A stretch of DNA of 64,000 nt from Schistocephalus solidus. Its lineage: Eukaryota; Platyhelminthes; Cestoda; Diphyllobothriidea; Diphyllobothriidae. The stretch is from NCBI GenBank assembly GCA_017591395.1, contig WEDG01003353.1, forward strand, positions 1 through 64,000, written 5' to 3'. Of the stretch, positions 1-11,150 are shown in pieces (within the stretch, counting starts at the first letter, position 1; every line of letters begins with the position of its first letter). Both the position numbers and the translations under genes were made by a program. The notes under the pieces are model-generated. The model saw nothing but the letters and a program-made list of their open reading frames with translations, did not search any database and was not told the origin of the DNA.

Positions 1-180
1 ATGTTCCGTTGTGCCTAGAGTCACATTAGAGCCCTCGCAGGCAGTCGCATAGCGACGTGTAGCATATGATAGATTGGAACCGACAAAGACAAGGGGACCG
101 GAATGGCCATTTCTGGCTTAGCCATCATCAACCAGTCATACCAAATCCTGCAAGTGTGGCACACCTCGGATTAGAAACTG
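1..180 (-). repeat. Partial subfamily B copy of the ribozyme element at the array edge
   Basis: The stretch with GTCGCATAGCGACGTGTAGC and GACAAAGACAAGGG matches the B-type copies at 33795-34636, not the array consensus. Its ribozyme core is damaged: the minus strand reads TTGATGA where CTGATGA is needed. It joins directly to the first A-type unit, so A and B types coexist in one array. Confidence 0.7.
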
Positions 181-2387
181 CGAACTTTGGTTATCTTGCT
201 TATCGTCATCAGCCAGCCATACCCTACACCATAGGCTGCGACGCCCGAGGCTCGAACTCACGACCTGTTGGGCTCACCTTAATTTCTAACCACAGCGCCA
301 AACTCTGTAGATATCCCGCCGGTTTTGATCAAGAATATACAGGTAGGCGCTCACCGATCGGCGGTTAAAGATTCACCTCGTCCCGTTATGCCTTCTTTAG
401 CTAACCCCCTGGCCCCAACCGTGTAAGGCAGCTTAGGATATAGGCAGAATAACCTGACCGACCAAGACAAGGGAGACCAATGGCCATTTCTGACTTATAA
501 TCATCAGCCGTACCAAACCCAGGCGCTGCGACGCCCGATGCTCTCTCTCGAACTCGGGACCTTGCTGCACAGAAAGTCCAACACTACACTGCGCCACAAT
601 GAGCTCTCCTCGTTGTCTAAGCCGGTTTTGATCGGGAATATATCTATGGTAGTTCACGGATCGGTAACAGAACTCACTCGTCCCGTTTTGCTTTGAGGTT
701 GGCTTCGACAGCTCAGATATATGCAGAATAACATGACCGACCATGCGAGAGACAGGAATGGCCATTTCTGGCTTATTATTCGTCATCGCCATACCAACCC
801 CAGGCGCTGCGACGCGAGGTTCGAACTTGTGACCTTGTTGGGCAGAAGTAGAACGCTCTACCCACTGCCCAATGAGCTCGATGTCCTGCTTGTTTTGATC
901 GGGAATAGCTATGGTAATTAGGCGCCTCACCGATCGGTTAGACTCCCTCTTCCTGCTGCTTGTGGGCTAACTCTCAAGCTCTCGCCAGTCGCCGCACGAC
1001 AGCCAAGGATATTGGCAGAATAGCATGACCGACCAAAGACGGAGACTGGAATGGCCATTTCCGGCTTGGTTAGCCGTCATCAGCCAGCTATAGCATCAAA
1101 CCCAGGCGTCATTGCGCGCGCCCGGAGCGCTCGAACTCGACCTTGTTGCAGAAGTGAACGCCTCCACCCACCGCACCACGAGCTCTTCCGTTGTTGCTGC
1201 CGGCTCTCGATCGGGAATGCGTGACAATGGTAAATGGGCGTCTCACCGATCGGTTTCTGTGGACTTCACTCGTCCCAGCGTGCCTGTGGGCTAACTCTCG
1301 CACGCACAGCAGCCGTAATGCAGCTAAGTATATATAGGCAGAATTCACATGATCGACCAAGTCAGGGATGAGACTCGAATGGCCATTTCCGGCTTATTAG
1401 CCGTCATCAGCCAGCTATACCTACCCCCAGGCGACGCCCGTTCGAACTTTGTGACCTTGCTGGCAGAACGCTCTACCACTGCACCACGTAGCTCGATGTC
1501 CTGCTTGTTTGATCGGGAATATAAGTTATGGTAATAAGGCGCTCACCGATCGGTTTGTCAGGACTCACTCGTGCCATGCCTTGGGGACAACTGTCAAAGC
1601 CACCAAGCAATGCATCAAAGGCAGCTAAAGATGTATAAACTGGAATGACGTGGGCGAGGACGGGGGACTGGGATGATGGTTTCGGGCGTTGGTAGTCGAT
1701 GATGTGCTCGGCGCCGGGGCGGAATCAGGCTCGCGGGCAGCCGTTCCGGACGGGATCGGCCATGCCCGCTGGATGTTGGGGGACTGGATCGGGGATGGGA
1801 TTGGTGGAGGCGGCTCGCCGATCTGGGTTGGGATATATGGGTATGGGCTGATTCGGAGATGGGATTGGAATGAACAAATGGTACATCGATGATAGGAATA
1901 TGGGACTCAAACTTAGGCGGACGGATGGGTGCATGGTAGTAAGCGCTTCACCGATCCGGTTACAGGACTCACTCGTCCCATTGTGCCTTGTGGGGCTACT
2001 TCTTTAAGCCGCCAACAGCCGTAAGGCAGCTAAGTGTATAGGCAGAATAACATGACCGACAAAGACAAGGGAGACTGAAATGGCCATTTCTGGCTTATAA
2101 GCCATTATCAGCCAGCCATACCCAACACCAGGCGCTGCGGCGCGCGAGCCTCGAACTCGCTACCTTGTTGTGCAGAAGTCCAACGCTCTACCCACTGCGC
2201 CACGAGCTCGTTGACTTGCCGGTTTCGATCGGTAATATTAACAATGGTAGTAGAGCGCTCACCGATCGGTTACAGGACTCACTCGTACCACTGTGCCTTG
2301 GGGACAACTGTCAAGCCCCACCAGCAGCCGTAAGGCAGCTAAGTGTATAGGCAGAATAACATGACCGACAAAGACAAGGGAGACTGG

Positions 2388-2431
2388 AATGGCCATTTCT
2401 GGCTTATTAGCCGTCATCAGCCAGCCATACT
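2388..2431 (-). ncRNA. Hammerhead ribozyme fold, outer helix I lost
   Basis: The core CTGATGA...GAAA, helix II and inner helix I are as in the intact array copies. The outer GGG:CCC pairing is broken because the sequence next to the head reads GAGTAT instead of GGGTAT. Confidence 0.6.
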
Positions 2432-3691
2432 CAACACCAGGCTTTGCGGCGCGCGAGCCTCAAACTCGCGACCTTGTTGGGCAGAAGTCCAGCGCTCTAC
2501 CCACTGCGCCACGAGCTCGTTGTCTTGCAAGTTTCGATCGGGAATATTTGCAAGGGTAGTAGAGCGCTCACCAATCGGTTACAGGACTCACTCGTCCCAT
2601 TGTGCCTTGGGGCTAACTCTCAAGCCCCGCCAGCAGCCGTTAGGCAGCTGAGTATAGAGGCGGAATTACATGACCGACAAAGAGAAGGGAGACTGAAATG
2701 GCCATTTCTGGCTTATAAGCCATTATCAGCCAGCCATACCCAACACCAGGCACTGCGGCGCGCGAGCCTCGAACTCGCTACCTTGTTGTGCAGAAGTCCA
2801 ACGCTCTACCCACTGCGCCACGAGCTCGTTGACTTGCCTGTTTCGATCGGTAATATTAACAATGGTAGTAGAGCGCTCACCGATCGGTTACAGGACTCAC
2901 TCGTCCCATTGTGCCTTGGGGCTACTCTTTAAGCCCCGCCAACAGCCGTAAGGCAGCTAAGTGTATAGGCAGAATAACATGACCGACAAAGACAAGGGAG
3001 ACTGAAATGGCCATTTCTGGCTTATAAGCCATTATCAGCCAGCCATACCCAACACCAGGCGCTGCGGCGCGCGAGCCTCGAACTCGCTACCTTGTTGTGC
3101 AGAAGTCCAGGCATCTACCCACTGCGCCGCCACGAAGCTCGTTGTCTTGCCGGTTTCCGATCGAGATAATATCAATGGTGGTGGAGCGCTCACTGATCGA
3201 TTTTAGGACTCGCACTCGTTGCGTTGTGCGGGGAGGGCTGCTCACGGAAGCCCGCCGGCGGCCGTGGACTGACTGGGTTGTTGGTGGGATGACGTTGGGC
3301 GAGGACGACGGATGATGAACGCGCTGCGTAAACGATACGGTAAGTGGCAACCGACATGGAATGGCGTTGCTGAGCTCGTCGCGGCGGAACCGACTGGAGC
3401 GAGTTGACGGAAACCCCCGATGCGCTGCGGGCCTCAAACAGCTGGGAACGATACGTAGGGTTCGCGATGATCGGACGTCGACGTGGGTACCCGCATGGAA
3501 CGCGACGGCATGGCCGTAGGATCTTGCCGGTTTCGATCGGGAAGAATATACATATGGTGGTAGAACGCTCACCGATCGGTTACAGGACTCGCGATGCGTG
3601 GCGCGCCCAGGGCTGCCGCTCATGCGCCCGCCAGCGGCAGCCCTAAGGCGGCTAAGTGTATAGGCAGAATTACGATGACCGACAAAGACAA

Positions 3692-3746
3692 GGGAGACTG
3701 GAATGGCCATTTCTGGCTTATTAGCCGTCATCAGCCAGCCATACCC
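3692..3746 (-). ncRNA. Type I hammerhead ribozyme fold (array copy)
   Basis: The minus strand reads, in order: GGG, TAT, GGCTGG (helix I), CTGATGA (core), C-GGCT-AATA-AGCC-A (helix II), GAAA (core), TGGCCATT (helix III and cleavage triplet ATT), CCAGTC (helix I), T, CCC. Helix I pairs GGCTGG with CCAGTC in six pairs including one G-U, then an internal loop TAT/T, then GGG:CCC. Both ends lie in helix I, which defines type I. Predicted cleavage follows the ATT triplet. Weak points are a C-A mismatch at the first helix II position and a very short, palindromic helix III. Confidence 0.75.
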
Positions 3747-4003
3747 AACCCCAGGCGCGTCGGCGCACGAGCCTCAAACTCGCGACCTTGTTGGGCAGAA
3801 GTCAACGCTTCTACCCACTACGCCACGAGCTCGTTGTCTTGCCGGTTTCGATCGGGAATATTAACAATGGTAGTAGAAGCGATCACCGATCGGTTACAGG
3901 ACTCACTCGTCCCATTGTGCCCTTGGGGCTAACTCTCAAAGCGCCAGCAGTCCGTAAAGGCAGCTAAGTGTATAGGCAGAATAACATGACCCGATATAGA
4001 CAA

Positions 4004-4058
4004 GGGAGACTGGAATGGCCATTTCTGGCTTATTAGCCGTCATCAGCCAGCCATACCC
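4004..4058 (-). ncRNA. Type I hammerhead ribozyme fold (array copy)
   Basis: Identical over 55 nt to the copy at 3692-3746. Predicted cleavage lies between 4014 and 4013. It sits 20 nt downstream, on the minus strand, of the tRNA-like head at 4078-4145, so a pol III transcript from that head would run straight through the ribozyme. Confidence 0.75.
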
Positions 4059-4077
4059 AACCCCAGGCGCTGCAGCG

Positions 4078-4145
4078 CCCGAGCCTCGAACTCGCGACCT
4101 TGTTGGGCAGAAGTCCAACGCTCTACCCACTGCGCCACGAACTCG
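4078..4145 (-). promoter_or_regulatory. tRNA-like head with internal pol III A and B boxes (representative array unit)
   Basis: The minus strand carries an A box TGGCGCAGTGGG at 4137-4126 and a B box GAGTTCGAGGCTC at 4093-4081, at normal tRNA spacing. The anticodon arm is GTTGG/CCAAC around a loop with ACTTCTG. The GGACTTCT string resembles tRNA-Arg(UCU), so that tRNA is the likely ancestor; this is from memory of tRNA sequences. The acceptor stem is not conserved, so this is a retroelement promoter and not a working tRNA gene. The same head recurs in most other array units. Confidence 0.8.
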
Positions 4146-4312
4146 TTGTCTTGCCGGTTTCGATCGGGAATATTAACAATGGTAGTAGAGCGCTCACCGA
4201 TCGGTTACAGGACTCACTCGTCCCGTTGTGCCTTGGGGCTAACTCTCAAGCCCCGCCAGCAGCCGTAAGGAGGCTAAGTGTATAGGCAGAATTACATGAC
4301 CGACAAAGACAA

Positions 4313-4367
4313 GGGAGACTGGAATGGCCATTTCTGGCTTATTAGCCGTCATCAGCCAGCCATACCC
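4313..4367 (-). ncRNA. Type I hammerhead ribozyme fold (array copy)
   Basis: Identical 55-nt copy. Helix I strands are rc(4317-4322) and the GGCTGG block; predicted cleavage lies between 4323 and 4322 on the minus strand. Confidence 0.75.
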
Positions 4368-4927
4368 AACCCCAGGCGCGTGCGGTGCCCGAGCCTCAAA
4401 CTCGCGACCTTGTTGGGCAGAAGTCCAACGCTCTACCCACTGCGCCACGAGCTCGTTGTCTTGCCGGTTTCGATCGGGAATAATAACAATGGTAGTAGAG
4501 CGCTCACTGATCGGTTACAGGACTCACTCCTCCCATTGTGCCTTGGGGCTAACTCTCAAGCCCCGCCAGCAGCCGTAAGGAGGCTAAGTGTATAGGCAGA
4601 ATTAACGACCGACAAAAGACAAGGGAGACTGAATGGCCATTTCTGGCTTATTGGCCGTAATCATCCACAGCCATACCCCAGGCGCTGCGGCGCCCGAGCC
4701 TCAAACTCGCGACCTTGTTGGGCAGAAGTCCAACGCTCTACCCACTGCGCCACGAGCTCGTTGACTTGCCGGTTTTGATCGGGAAGAATAACAATGGTAG
4801 TAGAACGATCACCGATCGGTTACAGGACTCACTTGTCGCATTGTGCCTTGGGGCTAACCGTCAAGCCCCGCCAGCAGCCCTAAGGCAGCTAAGTGTATAG
4901 GCAGAATTAGATGACCGACAAAGACAA

Positions 4928-4982
4928 GGGAGACTGGAATGGCCATTTCTGGCTTATTAGCCGTCATCAGCCAGCCATACCC
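4928..4982 (-). ncRNA. Type I hammerhead ribozyme fold (array copy)
   Basis: Identical 55-nt copy. The unit before it (about 4596) has a wrecked core, so intact and dead ribozymes alternate in the array. Confidence 0.75.
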
Positions 4983-5237
4983 AACCCCAGGCGCGTCGGC
5001 GCACGAGCCTCAAACTTTCGACCTTGTTGGGCAGAATTCCAACGCTCTACCCACTACGCCACGAGCTCGTTGTCTTGCCGGTTCCGATCGGGAATATTAA
5101 CAATGGTAGTAGAACGATCACCGATCGGTTACAGGACTCACTCGTCCCATTGTGCCTTGGGGCTAACTCTCAAGCCCCGCCAGCAGCCGTAAGGCAGCTT
5201 AGTGTATAGGCAGAATAACAAGACCAACAAAAGACAA

Positions 5238-5292
5238 GGGAGACTGGAATGGCCATTTCTGGCTTATTAGCCGTCATCAGCCAGCCATACCC
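5238..5292 (-). ncRNA. Type I hammerhead ribozyme fold (array copy)
   Basis: Identical 55-nt copy with core, helices and cleavage triplet all preserved, although the flanking unit sequence carries substitutions and indels. Confidence 0.75.
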
Positions 5293-5551
5293 AACCCCAG
5301 GCGCTGCGGTGCCCGAGCCTCAAACTCGCGACCTTGTTAGGCAGAAGTTCAACGCTCTACCCACTGCGCCACGAGCTCGTTGACTTGCCGGTTTCGATCG
5401 GGAATAATAACAATGGTAGTAGAGCGCTCACCGATCGGTTACAGGACTAACTCGTCCCATTGTGCCTTGGGGCTAACTCTCAAGCCCCCGCCAGCAGCGC
5501 GTAAGGCAGCTAAGTGTATAGAAGCAGAATGACAAGACCGACAAACACAAA

Positions 5552-5606
5552 GGGAGACTGGAATGGCCATTTCTGGCTTATTAGCCGTCATCAGCCAGCC
5601 ATACCC
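5552..5606 (-). ncRNA. Type I hammerhead ribozyme fold (array copy)
   Basis: Identical 55-nt copy, the last fully intact one. To its right the copies decay: the 6468 unit has TTGATGA and the 6793 unit has lost part of helix II. Confidence 0.75.
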
Positions 5607-7005
5607 AAACCCCAGGCGTCTGCAGGTGCCCGAGCCTCAAAACTCGCGACCTTGTTAGGCAGAAGTCCAACGCTCTACCCACTGCGCCACGAGCTCGTTG
5701 ATCTTGCCGGTTTCGATCGGGGAAATAATAACAATGGTAGTAGAGCGCTCACTGATCGGTTACAGGACTCACTCGTCCCGTATGTGCCTTGGGGCTAACT
5801 CTCAAGCCGCCAGCAGCCGTAAAGGCAGCTTAGTGTATAGGCAGAATAACATGACCGATATAGACAAAGGGAGACTTGAATGGCCATTTCTGGCTTATTG
5901 GCCGTCATCAGCCAGTCATACCCAACCCCAGGCGCTGGGTGCCTGGAGCCTCAAACTCGCAGACCTTGTTGGGCAGAAGTCCAACGCTCCTACCCACTGC
6001 GCCACGAGCTCGTTGTCTTGCCGGTTTCAATCGGGAATATTAACAATGGTAGTAGAGCGCTCACCGATCGGTTACAGGACTCACTCGTACTATTGTGCCC
6101 TGGTGCTAACTCTAGCTCCCTCGCCAGCATCCGTGAAGGCGCAGCTAAGGGTGTATAGGCAGAATTAGCATGACCGACAAAGACAAGGAGACTGGAATGG
6201 CCATTTCTGGCTTATAAGCCGTCATCAGCAAGCCATACCCAACCCCAGGCGCTGCGGTGCGCGAGCCTCAAACTTTCGACCTTGTTGGGCAGAAGTCCAA
6301 CGCTCTACCCACTACGCCACGAGCTCGTTGTCTTGCCGGTTTCGATCGGGAATATTAACAATGGTAGTAGAACGATCACCGATCGGTTACAGGACTCACT
6401 CGTCCGCATTGTGCCTTGGGGCTTAACTCTCGTCTCGCCAGCAGCCGTAAGGCAGCTTAGTGCTATAGGCAGAATAACATGACCAACAGATGACAAGGGA
6501 GACTTGAATGGCCATTTCTGGCTTATTAGCCGTCATCAACCAGCCATACCCAACCCCAGGCGTTATGGTGCCCTGAGCCTGCAAACTCGCGACCTTGTTA
6601 GTCAGAAGTCCAACGCTCTATCCACTGGCGCCACGAGCTCGTTGACTTGCCGGTTTTCGATCGGGAAATAATATATATGGTAGTGGGGCGCTTCACCGAT
6701 CGGTTACAGGACTCCACTCGTCCCGATTGTGCCTTTGGGGCTAACTCTCAAGCTCCGCCAGCAGCGGCCGTAAGGCAGCTTAGTGCTATAAAGGCAGAAT
6801 AACATGACCGACATAGACAAAAGGGAGACTTGAATGGCCATTTCTGGCTTATACGTCATCAGCCAGCCATACCCAACCCAGGCGTTGATGGTGCCCGAGC
6901 CTCAAAACTCGCGACCTTGTTAGGCAGAAGTCCGACGCTTCACCCACTGCGCCACGAGCTCGTTGACTTGCCGGTTTCTGTTGGGCAGAAGTCCAACGCT
7001 CTATT

Positions 7006-10000
7006 TGAGAGGATTCAATATTATGGAGGAGGTAAGAACTAATTTTGGGCTATTATTGCACCTTCAAATGGCTCCTATAAAGTAGACTAGAGTAGTTTTA
7101 GGCAGAAACTTGAATTATTTTATTTATACCCATTTCCCGCGGAGGGTTAATTTAGGCATCTGAAAAAGTAAGGTGGGGCACGGGACTAGGTACTGCCAAA
7201 TAACAGGTTATCTGATGCTTGATTCCAAGGGTCTTAGGACACCGGAGTATTTGTCGCCTCTGACACCATCTGCTTCCTATACCCGTGTCCCACCAAATAA
7301 TTATACCAATGATTACTTTTTTAAGAAGGCGAACTATGAGTTGTCATGGCAAAAACCATAAAAATAAACCTTGCATAAATTAGTCTAATCATTTGCTAGC
7401 AGGCAGCATGCAACTTTGCAGTAGGAATTGTGAAAATCAGTATATAGGTAATGCGTGTAAAAACCATCATAGTAAAAATCATTTTACAGATGTTACGTCC
7501 CGATCTTCAATTGCCAGATTGTACACAATATATCTTTAATATGTTGAGGACAGCATTCGGATAGCAGTCGATACCTTAGTTTTTAATTTTACTATGAGTT
7601 TTGCAGTATTTAACAGTAATGCAGCTGATAAAAATGTTCCTGTTTCTCGTATTTTGGTTAGTAAACACTACAGACTGACTCAAAGTTTTCGCGCTACTGC
7701 CGATAATTATGTAACTATTACCAGACAAAGTCTACAGTTTTATATGCTACTACACCAGAATTAATTGACATTAATAGACTTACCCAAATCATAAAATGGG
7801 GAAATTTATTTGGATAAAATAGATGCTACCAAGAGCTATTTGCCGAAACTTGGAAAGGTATTTTCGTTCAAAGTATCAGCATTATGACGTTAGTATGTTC
7901 TTAAGCTGAAAATGGTTCCCGTGCACATAAGGTTGCTCATAAGATATGTGCCTGGAATCCTTTAAATCTTCCAACTACTTCCAATAATTTGTCCCAGAAC
8001 AAAGTTTCGAGAGCATAACAGCAAAAATAAGAAGAACAAATCCATCTATGATCATGGTATTGAAAGAAATGTTGTAGTTTATCTAGTTAAAACGTATGCC
8101 CAACAAATATGTTTAGGCATTCAATGAGCCATTCTCATTATTTGCATACTAAATGTTGTTAATGTTTTCATATGGCTAACTAATGGCTAAAGACCGTTTA
8201 GTGTATAATCGATGTTTGATAGCTGTTTTATTTTATTTTCCTTATCAATACTGTGCACTTGTTTCACTTTGAAAATAAAAAGAGCGACTGTATTAGCACC
8301 ATACTAAGCGACAGGGCAGTTGTGATGCAGAATCTTAGCTAATTATTGTAACGATAAGCGTGGAGCTTCCTATGCATTTGCAAAAAACTATCTGTATTTT
8401 AGCTGGGTCACACAAATGCGAGCGCAGCCCTTTTCGGTCAAGGTAATAATTTTGCTTTAAAGGTATATAGAGAATTGTCAAATCAAGAAGATAGTTCTAC
8501 AACTGTCAAAAAAATTTAAATGAAAATTACGTTTTTTCTTCCATTTAATGGCAAAATAGCCCGACATGTCAATTCGCAAGCAGCTCCATTTGTTGGACTA
8601 GTTCAAACCTTTATTCATCACAGTGTAAATACTAGATGCCTCGACTGACACTTCAACGTTTATGTGCGAAGACGAAAGAAAGCATTCGCACAAAAAAATT
8701 CAATGTTAAAGCCCGATTTTTTTTTTTTTGCGATTAACCTAAGTAACATTTGAAAATACGAATGCATCCAGACCTTATAACGGAAAAAGGAAAACCATAT
8801 AAATTCAACACAATCAGGGAATGTTTCACTATTGAACTAGGATTTCAAATGAACGAAAATTTCCCTAAGGGTAATTGATTATTTTTCTTGAGCTCTAATC
8901 AAACTAACGACACATTTGGTGGATTTAATCATTTATCGTATACAATTACGTTTAACTTGACTCAAAAAATGATTGTAAGAAAAACTGCCAATGCATCAAA
9001 GCAAGGGAAAATAACATTGCTCTTTTTAAATTCATTTTTTTCTAGTTGCGGTAAAGCTGAGGATAAGGGCACTGGATATAGCGGAAGTGATGTAAGAACC
9101 ATAGAAATGTACATCCAAAATTTTGAAATAATTGCATATGAAAATGACATGTAGAAGCAGTAGAAAAAAGTTTACTGTAAATTGTTTTAGAAGCGCACCA
9201 AAAGGAAGATGCAATAAAGTTTCTTACCCAGACCTCTTTTAGTAACTAAAATTTGAAAGAAAATGCATGGCAGTAGATGGGTATTTTTCACAAAAGAAGC
9301 AAAATTTTCGAATTATCTCCCTTGTTGTGTCCATTCATAGCTTAGAAGCATGCCGTGAACTGCCCATCAATTTATTGTTTGTTCTTTTATTCTTCATTTA
9401 TGTCTATAAATTCTGAAAAAAAACACCAGACTGCGTATCAGAAACTCATCGAATTGGTTATTTGCATAGGCTTCTGATGACCTTGCCTCCGCAATTTGTT
9501 GTAGAAAGATAAATACCAAAGAGATATTGCAAATAAAAACGGAAAGACGTTTGCGAAAAAAATAGCTAAGGTACTAATCGCTTTCTGATAATATGCTTGC
9601 TACTGATATTCTGTCTTTAGTGTCCAAACCGACGAATTTGGTTTAGTTGGTCACTCATGGCGGCCCGGTTCACTTCAAGAAATCTAACATCCTGTTGTCC
9701 CAGGGTATAGTAAACAAATGAAATTTCAATTTCTTAACCAGTTAGGAAAAAGAGGAAAATAATAACTGTCGTTGTTCGCTCAGAAATAATTTAAACACCT
9801 TTTCATTTTAAGAAGTTAGGACAATTCAGGTTTTAAGAAATGAGGAAATTAAGTAATCCTATCGATGTTAAGGTTACAAGGTCGCATTTTTCGCACCCTA
9901 TGGGGCTAGTGTAATAGATCTCTCCTTTGAATAAACGGTCAGTTTAAGATGATAAAGAAATCTGAGACCAGGGTGATCCGAATGATAATGTGTCCACATA

Positions 10001-10799
10001 TAAAACCACTTTGGAGCCTACCTGAAGACTGAAGTTAAGTTCAATCAATTATCGAGGCATAATGCTGTTTGTGAGGAAATAGTCAAAGTCACATGCTGGC
10101 AGTACTCAGTTTTGCGCCCAAATGTTAGGAAGTAATAAAACACGTGAACAGGAGTGCGCCGGGATGAAGTGACGACTTGATACCCCACGCATCTGCATCA
10201 TGCAGCGGAAAAAAACATGTATAAAGAGGTCTGTTTAATGCCCATGGTGTCAATAGGGTGAATCATTGAATATCCCACCAGTTTAATTATTGCGTGAGAC
10301 ATGTTGTAGGTTTTTGCGATAACACTGTTGTACAGATATTTAAACTTTACCTAAAGTTTGTGCAAACTCTTGCACTGTCAGTTTGATTTGTTAAACATGT
10401 ACTGACTTAGATATGAAGTGCATAGAAAATGTTTTACGTCTTCGTATGCTTGTCTGTAAGTACCCAAATACTTTTCCTTAAATTGATTACAATAAAAATA
10501 AGAAATGTTTTCAAGTTTTATGCTTTAGCGCAAACAAATTTTGTGAATGACGCTCAACTGTTGTGGTGATATCTGACCAAAGGTTCCGCCATATGTTTAA
10601 GAATTTAGTTTCAAGTTCACTTTTTTATTAAATTTAGTCCGGTAGTTGACATATGCCTATTTCTCAAGATAAATTCGACGGTTTTAGGAACCACCAGCAA
10701 TGCATGCGGATTTATGCCCAATTACGGTGAGCTTGTGTTTAAAAGTTAGTGCGAGGTTCGTTGATGAATGCTCACTGATCGCTAACGGAGTGAACTAGC
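7006..10799. other. AT-rich intergenic DNA, no gene seen
   Basis: Low-GC sequence with stops in all frames and no recognisable domain, tRNA or repeat. Open frames here are short and show no splice-flanked, conserved-looking peptide. Confidence 0.6.
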
Positions 10800-11150
10800 A
10801 CAGCGGCCAGTATCATAGGCAGAGTTTGATTGCCGAAAAGGACGAGGGAGACTGGAATGGCTGTGCGGCTGCTGGATGGGGTCAATAGTGAGCCTCGAGG
10901 CAGACGGGAACGAGTGAATTCTGTTAGTGACCGGTCAGCCTTCGTCAACGAATGTCACTATTGCCGTTCAATACCGAGAATACAATGGGCCCGTGGCTCA
11001 GTGGTTAGAGAGTTGCTCAACAGGTGATGCGTTCAAGCTTCGGGCGGTGCACCATCTGGCTTAAGTATGACCGGATGGTGACGCCGAAAGATCCAAAATG
11101 GCCATGCCAGTCTTTCTTGTCTTTATAGGCTATCATAATCTGCCTATTAA
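10800..11150 (+). repeat. Decayed dispersed copy of the tRNA-headed element
   Basis: A short minus-oriented piece (10808-10860, with GGGAGACTGGAATGGC) abuts a plus-oriented copy. The plus copy has the GGCTGCTGGATGGGG block, then a tRNA-like head: A box TGGCTCAGTGG at 10994-11004 and B box GCGTTCAAGCT at 11029-11039. The ribozyme region at 11067-11115 no longer has the CTGATGA core. Confidence 0.75.

Larger units (their letters stand above)
1..7005 (-). repeat. Tandem array of ~310-bp tRNA-derived hammerhead-ribozyme element (subfamily A)
   Basis: About 21 head-to-tail units, period mostly 304-325 bp, judged from the recurring landmark GCAGAATAACATGACCGAC at about 2041, 2351, 2661, 2969, 3663, 3976, 4285, 4596, 4900, 5209, 5522, 5839, 6159, 6468 and 6793. 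Read on the minus strand, each unit runs: tRNA-like head with A and B boxes, 55-nt hammerhead fold, a T-rich linker, a block around GGCTGCTGGCGGGGC, then an AT-containing spacer back to the next head. The first ~180 bp are a related subfamily B copy. The right end breaks off inside a tRNA-like head near 7005; the left end lies outside the window. Units differ by many single-base indels, from real decay or from uncorrected long-read error. Short open frames inside the array are by-products of the repeat. Tandem tRNA-headed ribozyme repeats are known as Sm-alpha in schistosomes; equivalence here is inferred. Confidence 0.93.

Noticed and set aside
4078..4145. Functional tRNA genes in the array or dispersed heads
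   Set aside because: A and B boxes are good but no acceptor stem pairs at the ends, and each head continues into element sequence.
1..7005. CRISPR array
   Set aside because: The whole 310-bp unit repeats with no unique spacers, and the context is animal DNA.
66..7042. Many open frames of 60-214 codons within the tandem array
   Set aside because: They repeat with the 310-bp period on both strands, change frame at indels and encode translated tRNA-like and ribozyme sequence. They are by-products of a GC-richer repeat.
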